From assembly GCA_020650975.1 (NCBI GenBank), contig JAIPMN010264614.1, positions 1 to 27,562 on the forward strand: a DNA stretch of 27,562 bases, read 5' to 3'. This document shows positions 1 through 10,046 of the stretch, piece by piece. The notes below the pieces were generated by a model that saw only the letters and a program-made list of their open reading frames with translations, was not told the DNA's origin and searched no databases. The position numbers were made by a program, and so were the translations under genes. Source of the stretch: Apostichopus californicus. Lineage: Eukaryota; Echinodermata; Holothuroidea; Aspidochirotida; Stichopodidae. Position 1 is the stretch's first letter, and the number at the start of each line of letters is the position of its first letter.

Positions 1-230
1 GCCCCCAGATTGTCGAAAATTATCACATGCTGGCCATAAAATTACACTTTTTGGGGAATTTTGCACCCCAAAATATTTTGGGTTGCCACTCGTTTGCCAC
101 CCCTAATTTTTATGGCTTGCGTCACCACTGTCTATGGGTGTAATTCTCTAATACTGGGTCAATACTGTCAAGAAATATAATGCTTGAATTATACCTGAAA
201 TATTTGCTGCCTCATCCCAAGTGGGCCACT
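1..230. other. AT-rich sequence without gene
   Basis: Nothing convincing. A small inverted repeat, TTTTGGGG (50-57) against CCCCAAAA (66-73), is the only structure. Confidence 0.6.
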
Positions 231-328
231 GGATTATCCAAAATGTTCATCATCATCCAGATCTCATTTTTACCCAATCCTTAAAATGAGATCTGGATGA
301 TGATGATGAACATTTTGGGTATTCCATA
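231..328. repeat. Near-perfect 98-bp inverted repeat (foldback)
   Basis: The left arm starts at 231 (GGATTATCCAAAATGTTC) and reads through three CAT units and CCAGATCTCATTTT to about 270. The right arm starts with AAAATGAGATCTGG at about 283, has four GAT units instead of three, then GAACATTTTGGGTATTCC to 328. Apart from the extra triplet and three mismatches at the outer end, the arms pair fully around a loop of about 12 nt. It could be a foldback element or a small MITE remnant. No target-site duplication is evident. Confidence 0.9.
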
Positions 329-391
329 TGAACAACATTCTTTGGCAATATCTCAAGTTACCAATTGTGTTTTACATATATTTTTCTACAG

Positions 392-673
392 ACCATCAAT
401 CCCAGTCATGTCTACATTAGGATGGATGCAGCCACACCCTACAAAACTGAACAATTTACTCCTGTGGTAGATGAGATCGATGTTGCCCGTTCAAGTACAT
501 TACTTGGAGCAGCCACTCTATGGATCAAATCCTTTTACATTTTGAATCTGAGCTATCCGACATGTGTGAGCAACTCGCTAATATTTCTTCAGCGGATAAT
601 CCTGATGATCGATGATCAACTCCTTGTTGCAAGGACAATAAGGATGCAAGTGAAAAAACTAAATGCATGTTAA
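392..673 (+). CDS. Possible exon or exon remnant, unrecognised
   Basis: A splice-acceptor-like TTTTTCTACAG (381-391) is followed in phase 0 by 93 open codons to a TAA at 671-673, with a coding-looking start (RMDAATPYKTEQFTPVVDEI). A second frame, ending with TGA at 612-614, gives the acidic segment MDQILLHFESELSDMCEQ from 519. The two coding-looking parts lie in different frames, which may mean a frameshifted relic, or both may be chance. The nearest AATAAA on this strand is at 2126-2131. No family is recognised. Confidence 0.22.
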   Translation, partial: TINPSHVYIRMDAATPYKTEQFTPVVDEIDVARSSTLLGAATLWIKSFYILNLSYPTCVSNSLIFLQRIILMIDDQLLVARTIRMQVKKLNAC

Positions 674-1290
674 AGTGTTATACTTGACATGATGAGCATA
701 GCTACAAGAATCTGTGTTTGGCTACTAGGCAAGCTTTGGGGGTGATGTCTATTACAGAGACACCACATACTAGGCCAATGGCATAGTGAGGTAGGGTGGT
801 CAGTTCCTTTCCTCCCCATTGATAACACCAGGTCCTCAAAAAAAACTCCTCTTTCACTAGTAGAAAAAGCCAGGAAATGTAGAACTCGTCAACTAGTATT
901 GATTTGTACATTTCAATTTTTTTCCAGTTACAATTGTTTTCAATTTTGGCATAAAAACCTGCTACTTTGTGTGATAACACCATTTGTCTATTACCTAATT
1001 TTATAATATTTTGTAATATGGCCAGTATTTGTTGCATGTTCAATGCAGCATTGTGATGTTTTGTGGTACCAATCCATCATGGTCATATTGTCAAATAGGA
1101 GGCTGAAATGTAATGGGTCATGGAAAATACTAATTTTGTCATGGAAAAAATGTAATGATAGTAATTCCATTTTAAGATTTCTGTACAATTTTCTGTACCT
1201 TGTGTGTAAATCTAACATGTTCAATTGACACAGGGTTCTACAGAAGTGTAGTTGTCACAACTTCCACCAAATGATTACCTGTATATTTGA
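674..1290. other. AT-rich sequence without supported gene
   Basis: The minus-strand open stretch at 702-1043 (113 codons) and the overlapping 991-1224 and 1043-1228 frames have unremarkable composition and no recognised motif. At this base composition a few open frames of about 100 codons are expected by chance in a window of this size. Confidence 0.55.
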
Positions 1291-1665
1291 GCCACGGTCA
1301 GGGCTTCGTGAAAGTTTATCCATTTCCATTTATTTTTTAGTCAGATATCGTAATATACCTCAAAGCAAGACTGTCCAATGTGACTGAAACTTGCCAAAAT
1401 CTTTACAGCTGGACCATGATAAAAAATCCCACATACTGTAGGATGTTCCATAATAACAGACAGTTAGTATGCAGTAGGGGTTAGGGTTATGTGTGTTTGG
1501 GCAACGGTCAAGGTTCCATGAATAAGTTTCTTGCCAAAAATGGTATCATCTATGTTTCAAACAAATCTATCAATGTGCCTAAACTTGCCAAAATCTTCAC
1601 AGACTTGTGAAAGGTGTGATATACTGGTCCACAATAGCAGACAATTTGCACACAGTACATTTTGC
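1291..1665. repeat. Diverged tandem duplication, about 195-210 bp unit
   Basis: GCCACGGTCA at 1291 and GCAACGGTCA at 1501 begin two related blocks. Both then carry a TTC(G/C)(A/G)TGAA element, AACTTGCCAAAATCTT (about 1388 and 1583), and AATA(A/G)CAGACA near the end. The copies are considerably diverged, so the duplication is old. The long open frame 1531-1983 crosses these repeats and looks non-coding. Confidence 0.7.
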
Positions 1666-1781
1666 ATTTCATCCAGGCTTTCAAACAAGATTTATGAAAT
1701 GTACTGTAACACTATGGTCTGCTGTTGTTGTATCATGTTTTTTTTTATCTGTAAACTATTTCTTAAAGTGAATTTATACTG

Positions 1782-1985
1782 TGCTATACAGAGGCTATTG
1801 TATGCATGTGAAGGATTGTATTCAGTATTGTATTCTTTGAAAAAATGTCATCTTGTATTAGAGCTTTCACTGAGGACCAGTTTTAAGTGCTATATACAGA
1901 GGCTATGGTCATGCATGTGTAGGATTGTATTCTTGGAAATGTATTCACCTTGTATTAGAGCTTTTAATAAGGACCAGTTTTAAGT
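1782..1985. repeat. Tandem duplication, about 100-bp unit
   Basis: TGCTATA...CAGAGGCTAT begins at 1782 and again at 1888. Both copies continue with ATGCATGTG and AGGATTGTATTC, then CTTGTATTAGAGCTTT and GGACCAGTTTTAAGT at the end. The first copy has an extra CAGTATTGTATT-like stretch, so the units differ in length (106 and about 98 bp). Confidence 0.88.
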
Positions 1986-2044
1986 CATTACACATGCTAT
2001 TACATTATCTATGTTGTTATTGATTAGAGAGTAAATTTTTATTA

Positions 2045-2131
2045 TATCACATGTTGTAGTGATATGATATCACATGTTGTAGTTATTAATATTTGTTATC
2101 ATATGTTGTAGTTACTAATATTTGTAATAAA
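2045..2131 (+). repeat. 29-bp short tandem repeat ending at an AATAAA
   Basis: TATCACATGTTGTAGT occurs at 2045 and 2068 and TATCATATGTTGTAGT at 2097. The last two units are 29 bp long and end in TTAATATTTGT or CTAATATTTGT. The first unit is 23 bp. An AATAAA at 2126-2131 follows at once and could act as a poly(A) signal if a plus-strand gene lies to the left. Confidence 0.75.
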
Positions 2132-2227
2132 TGTTACCTTCGGAACTTGATTCATTGGTGTTTCTGCTTTTAACCATTTATTGGTTTGAATGAGTTTCAT
2201 GCCAGAATCATTTGTAGACCATGGACT

Positions 2228-2639
2228 GACTAGTACAGTAGTTAGTCTACTAGCTTAGTCGGTTGTTTTACTGACAAGGCTTTACCTTAGTCGGTTATCA
2301 CTGACTAGAGGCCTACCTTAGTCGGGGATCACTGACTAGAGGCGACATCTTAAATTAGTCGGTAGAGGCACCACGCTGACTAGCGCTACGTTAGTCAAAC
2401 TCTAGTCGATGAATGACCGACTAATTTATGTTCTAGTTCATTAATTAGTCGGTGGTCACAAATTAGTCAGGGGAATACCGACTAGTTTGACTGACTAATG
2501 CGATTAGTCGGTGAAGTATTTTACATTAGTCAGTTATATTAGTCCAGCCAGGATTGACTAGGCATAAACTAGTCGGTAATGATGGACTAGCAGTTGCTTA
2601 GTCAGTAGAGGCACCATCCTGACTAATTTAAAATTAGTC
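2228..2639. repeat. Cluster of TTAGTCGG-like motifs in both orientations
   Basis: The pentamer TAGTC occurs 15 times and its complement GACTA 10 times within 412 bp; fewer than one would be expected by chance in such a length. Fuller forms are TTAGTCGGT and ACCGACTA or ACTGACTA. Two adjacent units of about 31 bp (CCTTAGTCGG...ATCACTGACTAGAGG, near 2286 and 2317) are true tandem copies. A block GTAGAGGCACCA with CTGACTA occurs at about 2362 and 2604. Elsewhere spacing is irregular and orientation alternates, so the cluster is not a simple satellite. Confidence 0.93.
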
Positions 2640-3321
2640 GGTATGACCAATTTAGGTTTTCAGTGAAAACTATTCAAGATTGAAATCTTTAATCCATCGC
2701 AGCAGTAACAGTGTACGTACAATACTATATTACTTCTTTAAAACATAGCATTTACCTTCTAAACAAGTTGCTAACAACAGCTAATTGAAAGTTGTGCAAG
2801 GCTACGCTTTAGTATGTGTGTGTGTAAACAATCGATGGTTAATGCAAGATTTTTTCCCATTGAATTAGTGTGGTGTTAGGCTAGCATGTGGTCGATGATA
2901 GCAATAATAATGAATGTATTCCATGGATATTGTAGTGCCAGCTAACTGCCTTACAATTTGAGCGAATAAGCAAATGGTTAGGCTAGATTTCAATGTTGAC
3001 TCTTTGTGATTTTAGGCTATCATGTGGTCGGAGATTTGTGGGATATTACGCAAACATAGTTTGTCGAGTGCACGTGTCTTTGTTGTCATCAAGCAGCTAA
3101 CTCTGGTAGTCCATAGCAAGTGCTTTCCTCTCATAGTTGTAGCTACTGTATACGTTCGTGCATGCGTAAATATTGAAAGTATCAAAATTGCTATATGTTT
3201 CATTCATTTATAAATAGAAGGAAATACTGGCAAGGACATTTACGGGATGTTAAGATGGAATATAAACGGTATAACAAAACGTAACTAATCGCGGCTTTTT
3301 ACTAACGTTTATTCCAAATGC
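2640..3321. other. Non-coding sequence with one small duplicated word
   Basis: No gene is supported; open frames 3012-3203 (minus) and 3022-3213 (plus) are shadows of each other with no recognised content. TTAGGCTA(G/T)CATGTGGTCG occurs at about 2876 and 3013, a small local duplication about 137 bp apart. Confidence 0.55.
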
Positions 3322-3351
3322 GATCGTTTAGCGATAAATCGCTAGACGATC
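3322..3351. repeat. Tight hairpin with 14-bp stem and 2-nt loop
   Basis: GATCGTTTAGCGAT (3322-3335) pairs with ATCGCTAGACGATC (3338-3351) with a single mismatch around AA. It lies about 70 bp before the 141-bp satellite. It may be a cruciform-prone site or the end of an element. Confidence 0.85.
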
Positions 3352-3420
3352 ACAGCCATTATGTCTGTTTAATTCAAGCTGAGAGCTGAAATCTACTACT
3401 AGCCCGGCAGCCCAGTGCAC

Positions 3421-4010
3421 TTTGATCAAACGAACGAGGTACCAATATCTGAGTATTGGAACATTTGGGGAAAAACCAAGTATATCCAAAAGTGGATGTC
3501 TGCCGGGGTCCCTCTGCTGCATGTGGCCCCTGAGGCCGGTTAAAGGGGGCCCAAAAATGCATTTGATCAAACGAACGAGGTACCACTTGAAACCAATGTC
3601 AACTTAATGCATGAATGCCACAAAGTACTGAATGGCCCATGCCAGACAAATTTTCTGCTTCAAAGGGCCCGCCAGACGCCCAAAAGGGCCCCTAAAAATG
3701 CATTTGATCAAACGAACGAGGTACCACTTGAAACCAATGTCAACTTAATGCATGAATGCCACAAAGTACTGAATGGCCCATGCCAGACAAATTTTCTGCT
3801 GCCAAGGGCCCGCCAGACGCCCCCAAATATGGCCCAAATGCCATCATCGTAGCATTGACCCAGATTAAATATGCAAGGTACCACTCAAAACCGGTTTGGA
3901 ACGCTCGGGTTAATCTTACAGACTATGGAAATCATCATGCCAGACAAATTTTCTGCTACAAAGGGGCCAACAGACACACTAAAAAAAGGGCCCCCAAATG
4001 GGCTATGACA
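3421..4010 (+). repeat. 141-bp tandem satellite, about four copies
   Basis: TTTGATCAAACGAACGAGG begins units at 3421, 3562 and 3703, exactly 141 bp apart. Units 2 and 3 are almost identical through GTCAACTTAATGC, AAAGTACTGAATGGCCC and GCCAGACAAATTTTCTGCT. The first unit shares its start but has a different middle (3440-3540). A fourth, more diverged unit is shifted by 16 bp (GCCAGACAAATTTTCTGCT at 3939, against 3782 before). The open frames at 3328-4070 on both strands are by-products of the repeat. Confidence 0.95.
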
Positions 4011-7000
4011 GACACCGAAGGGCACAACATTACTTCACACCTTACACAATCTTTGTCGCTGTGTAATTAAGTTGCCCAAAGCGTATGATATCACTACTTT
4101 TTCAAAGTGATTTAAAGCATCAATTGATATGATGGCCACTTACCAAACATCTTATAGCGCAGTGATCTCGAAAAAGCGAAATGAAAGGAACATGACTTAT
4201 CTCTTATATCAACCATGCTTTGCAATATTAAGTGTTGTTACATTTATATTATTCAGTTCGTTGTTTACTATCACAAGACCCTGTTCTGGGTGTCTACTTC
4301 ATATAAAATGACAATCATGTGTTGCTTATTCATTACTCTCTTGTATGTGAATCAACAACAGACAACAAGTCAAAATGAAATTCACATAGTTGGTAAAGCC
4401 TTTAATTAAATTTAAGAAATTTAAAGTGTGTCCGTTATGACGTCATTGTGACAATACCTTTCACATTTCTTGATTTCAAGGATGATGGAATGCATCCAAC
4501 CGGAATAGGGCCTGGCATAGTGTAGCCCGAACCAAACCTATGGATTGAAGTAGAGTAATCATCGTGTAAGATGTAGAAGACGTATAGAGGAATGTCCTCC
4601 TAGCCAGGTTTATTGTTTACTAAATCAATAAAGATAAACAAAGTAAACAACACATAACAAGGACATAAATCACATCTGATTGATCATTCTAATCAGAATT
4701 AATTATAATCACAAGTCTTGTGTTTCAACGTTTCCAAGAACAAAAATTAGACTGGAAAAAGTAATGTAGATAATAATGATGATACTTCGAACTGCTGTAT
4801 GTAAATTATATGCGGTTGATAGTAATTGTGAAAAATATAGCCGTCCACATGATCAGAATTGGCTAAATTGTCTATATGATTAACATAACAATTACTATGA
4901 AGTTGTTCAAGCATATAGAAATACAACATTGTACACAACAAACGGAGTAATACAGGTTTATTGTAACAACCGCACGCTCTGATTACGTGGTTTACATCGT
5001 ATGTTATTTCCGGTAAATTAATTGATTTTTTAGTCCGCCTTCGTGAATCCTTCTCACTTAAAATGGGAACTAAAATGTATGAGATTGTGATAGGTTAAAA
5101 ATTATGAATCTTAAAGCTGAAATATTGTTTCTTAATCTCAAGATAGTTTAAGATGCTACAAATTAAATTTTCAACTTAATGGCTGGATGACAAACCTGCA
5201 AACTCTTGCACTGAAACGAAGGAATAATGGAAAAGAGAGGGGTAGGAGGGTCGATGACATACCAACATTCTTTACTGGGTGCAACAACTGGTCCTCTCGG
5301 GTTATGTTTCAGTAAAAAGAACACAAAATATTACTATTACATGAAAGATGTAGATATACCAAAGTTATCGAAGTATTTATTCAATATCAACCTTCAATAA
5401 TGTTATCACATTGTACGAGTTGTTATTTTGTCATTGATCCAAATCCAATTTTACAAAATTATAACATTTTTTTTGTGAAGTTGATAAGAGTTTCCTTAAC
5501 CCTTACACAATCAAATTTTCGTATTCAGCTTTGTTGTCAGTGAAGAACTGAATGTGTCCAAAATATCCTAGGTCCTTCATACCAAGGATTTGTTACAACT
5601 TCCTGTACAATATTAAAAACTACACTAATACGATCTTCGTTGATTCGCAGAAGAAAAGTTCTATTGGAATATGGAGGCACAAGCATTGATGGGCAGGGGA
5701 GAATGTTACTTTGATTGTACGAAAGAAACCACTAGACTGTCAAATTATATGAAACCACTCAAAATGAATACACTGTGCATTCCTTTCAAAAAATTCAAGT
5801 ATTTGAATGTCTTCAACAAACGTTGTCTTTATACCGTTACTTTTATCATTATTGTTATTTTGAAGCCATATAGCAATTTCTAAGACATGAAAGCACCTGT
5901 TATAAAAACACAACAAGAGGGCACTTTAAATTACGAAGTAACTGGTAAATTCCATTAAACAAATGGAAGCCACTTTTCAGGGTAACCAGAATATGGGAGG
6001 AACATGTGCCCGATCAAAGCCCACGCCCACCCATTTTCACGGCTCCGTCGCCCAGACACAGTAAATCGACGGTTTCATTGCGTTCCATATCGTGCCTTTA
6101 TACTGGTAACTTGACCTACAAGTTATAAACCAAAGATATCTAGTTCGTGTTGTGACATGTGGGGAGTTAACAACTCTTGTCTTACTTCTTTTTCAGCAAT
6201 CTAGTTTTTTTTTAATATCTTTCTAAATGTTATTATTTTCTGGGAAACCATCAAATATCGAGTTATCGACCACAAACAGATCTTTCATGGGGCCGATATG
6301 AATTAACCGGGCTGGTGGTGGGGGTAGAGGGAGGGTGTGAAACCTTGAACCTTTGTGGAAACATATGATTATTCATTATGATTGCTATGAGTAATACATA
6401 CTTGTTGTTAAGGAGAAATTCGTTATAGTATCACCCTCCCTTCACAATATGGCGACTCATCAAGCCAAGCACTATTTCAGTCCAGTCCCGATGCAAGGGG
6501 ACTGGGATTGAGAGCGGATCAGTCGTTCGGTAGTTTGGTTTTCGTGCCCAGATTCTTTCCTGGGCGACTTTTCCTTAAAAAACTGTTTCAGTCTGTCTCA
6601 ACAAATGCCGAGACCTTAACACTAAAACCAGTGTGTATTATGTGAAAAGAATATTTGACAGCCCTACTTATATGTTGTTTACTTCAAATCTAAGAGAATG
6701 ATCATGTGAGTATACAGACCTATTGTATGTAAGATTCCTTACTAAAAGTTGAGTTTGGCGAGCATGAAATGAAATTATCTGTATTAACCGGTAACAGATA
6801 GAGCATAATAACCACTTAATATGTTCAAGTCTAGCTCAGTATCGTCCTATATACTCCGGCCAATAGAAAGAAAATATATACGTAACGTACCCTGTATATA
6901 ATTAGCATAATAAACGTATATTTACCAAACTGTTGCAATGTTTACTTTCACTTAAATGCAATATAACAGAAGTATTGCTGAACTTTTAATAATTTATATT

Positions 7001-8798
7001 ACAGCATTGAACATTATTTATTTAAGATTATATTTACGAAAAGGGGTCTCCCCGTTTATACTACTCTCAACGGACGCATGTCATATTTGGAGCCCACCCC
7101 CTACCCCCACCTCCTTCATAAAGATACATATGGGACAAAGGGTAGACACTATATGGTGCTGCGAAAAGTCATAACAATGTAAACAAGTTTTCTGACTATT
7201 AAGACAAGGTCTAAAGACAAGTCTTTTCCCCTCGCACCAATGATGTTGGTCACGTGACTGGTTGAAATATCAGTCAAGTCAAAATAATGATGTCAATGTT
7301 TTATACAGTGACGGCGTAAGTATTGAACTTGGGAGAAATAACCAATATCGGTAACAAGTATATTACAAAAGCGCTGAGAATTCCTTTCAATCTTTGCATC
7401 AATGTCGAGAGAGAACACTGGACATTTTACGAAGCGTACTATTTTAGTATAGTTTGTTTGAAAGATAGAAAAGGTCTGGTCGATACAGTATAGCCTCTTT
7501 TTAAAGTTCAACCGTCTTGGTAAAAGTTTAATAGGACTTATTGGATCAAAATTCTCGGCTTCTTCACACCCTATTTTTAAATTTATCTCACAAAAAAATG
7601 ACTCACAAATAATTCCTTTCAAATACTTGTGCTACTTGCTGTTCTACGATATTTCCGAGCTACACATATTAGGAACAATCTCTTTTATTTCGATTCGGGC
7701 TCGGAAGCCAAGTAAAGGAGACAAACCGGGCCGATAACGATAGCAGCTAATTGCATTATGTTGATTTCGGGAACTATATTTAATATCACAGATTTGATTG
7801 GATGCTATTAAGCTTTCATTTTAAGAATTTTCTACTAAGCTCGCACAATGTTTTATACTCAAAGTTCATATTCAATCCGGCTTTTAACCATCTTTTTATT
7901 ATTGTTTAGCTCATTGTTTGACACGCATAATATTCTCCTAAATACGGACTTTATCACCCTGTTATTTGTGTTCCTGGTAATCAGTCAAACAAATTCGATA
8001 ACATTAAACAGTGAAACACATGATGGTAACGATCCAGCTGTGTCCGTTTATGCAAGGCGTTTAATACCGTAATTTTCAAGTCTGGTGCTAAACAATCGGA
8101 ATCAAAACAACATGTTTCTTTTAAATATACATTCACTCCCTTCAACCTATGCTTAAATTGAGAGCTACACAAAAATGTGTCATCTAGTTTGACTTCTACC
8201 AACGAGAATTGCAACTTAAGTTCAAGAAGATAACCTGAACATAGCAATAATCAGTCCTTCTTTAATTTGCATTCATAACTTTGTGTTGTCTATAAACCCT
8301 CTCTATTCAAGTTTCCTTCGATTGGTTTGCATCGGAACATTTGGGTATACATTAAACAAGCATGAGAGCAATTTTGCTTATTCAAAGTGACTTACAAAGA
8401 ATAACCATAACTTAAGAACGCAACGTATGCAATGACAAGGCGTATGACATAAAAAAATATGTTATTTGGAGGATTTCCCCCAATGGATGCTACGTAGTAA
8501 CTGCTGTACACCTACTGGCCTACTTAATGTCTGTTTCCATGGTTACCTTGACACGTTTACTTACAATATTTGGGAGTTACAGTGGGCACATGGCTCGTTT
8601 ATCTATGTCTATTCATTAGGTTAAACTGGTTCGTGTTATCTATTATTATGCAAATTACATATTTACGGGAGTTCCATGTGTAGCATTCTTACTTGCTTTA
8701 GAACATAAATTGTTTGAATCAATTGTCTGTATAATGCAAGCGCTGTATATATTTGTACAGAAAACTATTGTAGAAGAAGAATAGGCCTACTGTGTGTA
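4011..8798. other. About 4.8 kb without a supported gene
   Basis: AT-rich intergenic or intronic DNA. Small structures: a pair of facing forkhead-like sites, TTGTTTACT (4613-4621) and AGTAAACAA (4642-4650), and an 8-bp hairpin CCAGTCCC/GGGACTGG (6482-6489, 6498-6505). Minus-strand open stretches at 7293-7622 and 7981-8247 are unrecognised. The second follows an acceptor-like sequence, TTGCTATGTTCAG, but in the wrong phase for the LRR exon. Other open frames look like chance. Confidence 0.55.
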
Positions 8799-8877
8799 CT
8801 AAAACTGTGATGATGTTTTCTGGTAGAAACATGGAATGGATATGATGGGCTCTCTTAAACCATACAAATGAATCTCT
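8799..8877 (-). CDS. Weak candidate for the next, possibly last, NLR exon
   Basis: An unusually good pyrimidine tract (complement of 8880-8900, mostly C and T) ends in CTTCAG at 8878-8883. If read in phase 2, as required by the donor at 9840, the next bases give 25 codons beginning EIHLYGLREP and then a TAG at 8801-8799. EIHLYGL could be one LRR strand, but the rest is not recognisably LRR. No AATAAA was found just downstream. This may be chance; the real next exon may lie left of the window. Confidence 0.18.
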
Positions 8878-8883
8878 CTGAAG

Positions 8884-9834
8884 GGGAGGGCGAAGGGGAG
8901 GGCTAGTGGCGGGAACATGTATAGGGTGTCTGAAGGGTGGAGGAGGTAAGAATAAACTTACTGAAGAGGATACTGAACACGGGGATTGGGACAGAGCATT
9001 GATAGTCTAGAAAATGAATAATCATAGATCTGTATTTCATTCATTTTATAATCCGACCAAGCAATACTGCTGATGTATAATACTTTTCAGTGATACATTT
9101 TCCATGGTTGCAGTTATTCCTGGAATGGCATGGAGAATATGACATGTTGAATAATTTTCATTTACATGGTATTTCATTTATAGTATTACTGAATAGATTA
9201 TTCCCTGTTTCTTTGGAGTGTCGGGTGTGGCTGGATTCGGCGACTTAAATATTGTTTTCAATGTTTTTACTAACACGTCATTCACTGTGAAACATATCAA
9301 CTGATGACATTAACGTGAATGTGTAAGGATGGAGATGGGAAACTTTTTTATGAGGTTGGTCTGATGAACTGATGAAGGTGAGAGGAGTAGCGATATATTA
9401 AACTGAATATATTCGTTGTGTAACCAATTTGACTCTTGAGCTTTGGTTGAGAAAAAGAAATATATTAAAGTATTAGCGAGGTCTCTGTCTATAAAACTGC
9501 AATATATTCTTAAAAGACATATGTAAGAAAACAATGGACATGAAGAAACAAAGAAACACAAGTAATTGATCATGGAGCTGGAGATAATAATAACAAACTA
9601 CTCGATGACAGGAACAAAGAGGTTGATGATAGGGTTAGGGTGGGAGGGGTAAAAATACATTCACGATGACCTAATTATTGAAATTAATTCAACTAAACTA
9701 ATTACATCCAATCATTGACATTAACATACTGCAGAATTTACATTCTCTATTGCTAGTTGAATATTGATAACTTTTATTAATTAAATTAATTCCCTGCTTA
9801 ACTGTTATGCTGATTCTAACATCTAAACAGGAAT
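8884..9834. other. Sequence left of the LRR exon, no gene seen
   Basis: If the NLR gene continues left, this is intron. It has a G-rich stretch near 8880-8950 (pyrimidine tract on the minus strand) and otherwise AT-rich sequence. The open frame 9310-9573 on the minus strand is unrecognised. Confidence 0.45.
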
Positions 9835-9840
9835 ACTTAC

Positions 9841-10046
9841 GTCAGCTCCTTCAAGCTTGTACATTGTGAGGAGTAAGACAAGATGGCCGCCAACTCTTCA
9901 TTAGTTAGTCTTCTGTTGTCCCTGATCCACAGCTTCTGGAGAGAACTCAGGATAGAGAGAGAGAGACCAGACTCAAGGATAATGTTCAAACCAGACTCAT
10001 CAACTCTAGGAGAGCAGAGGTATATATACACACGGGAGATAGGAAT
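9841..10046 (-). CDS. LRR exon continuing the NACHT gene
   Basis: The minus strand shows an acceptor with a fair pyrimidine tract (TTCTTTCATTCTAG, complement of 10047-10060), then 206 nt open in frame, then a GTAAGT donor (complement of 9835-9840). The exon starts in phase 0, matching the end of the NACHT exon, and ends in phase 2. It begins IPISRVYIYL and carries ribonuclease-inhibitor-like repeats: SLQKLWIRDNRRLTNEELAAIL fits LxxLxIxxNxxLxxxxLxxIL in two stretches (SLQKLWIRDN and LTNEELAAIL), and SLKELT begins the next repeat. LRRs in NLRs act as the ligand-recognition and autoinhibition surface. A second in-frame AG at 10006-10007 could give a shorter exon starting at 10005, but that would be phase 2 and would not fit the NACHT exon. 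Joining to the NACHT exon is inferred from phase, strand and family order across 12.8 kb; a separate NLR copy is the alternative. Confidence 0.68.

Noticed and set aside
702..1043. 113-codon minus-strand open frame
   Set aside because: No motif, no plausible splice context; several frames of this length are expected by chance at this base composition.
1475..1487. Telomeric repeat (GGGTTAGGGTTA)
   Set aside because: Only two units here, and one TTAGGG word near 9632; too short for a telomeric tract.
1531..1983. 150-codon plus-strand open frame
   Set aside because: It runs through two non-coding tandem duplications, is Cys/Phe/Leu-rich as AT-rich noise often is, and has no recognised motif.
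3328..4070. Several open frames on both strands, some proline-rich
   Set aside because: They follow the 141-bp satellite: the same translation recurs with each unit, a product of repetition rather than coding.
7293..7622. Minus-strand frame with KRLYCIDQTF, similar to the NLR pre-NACHT word DRLYCVDKVF
   Set aside because: The resemblance covers about ten residues only; flanking sequence does not match the NACHT exon and no P-loop follows, so a second NLR copy is not supported.
7981..8247. 88-codon minus-strand frame after an acceptor-like TTGCTATGTTCAG
   Set aside because: Phase 1 start does not fit the phase 2 end of the LRR exon, and no LRR pattern is visible.
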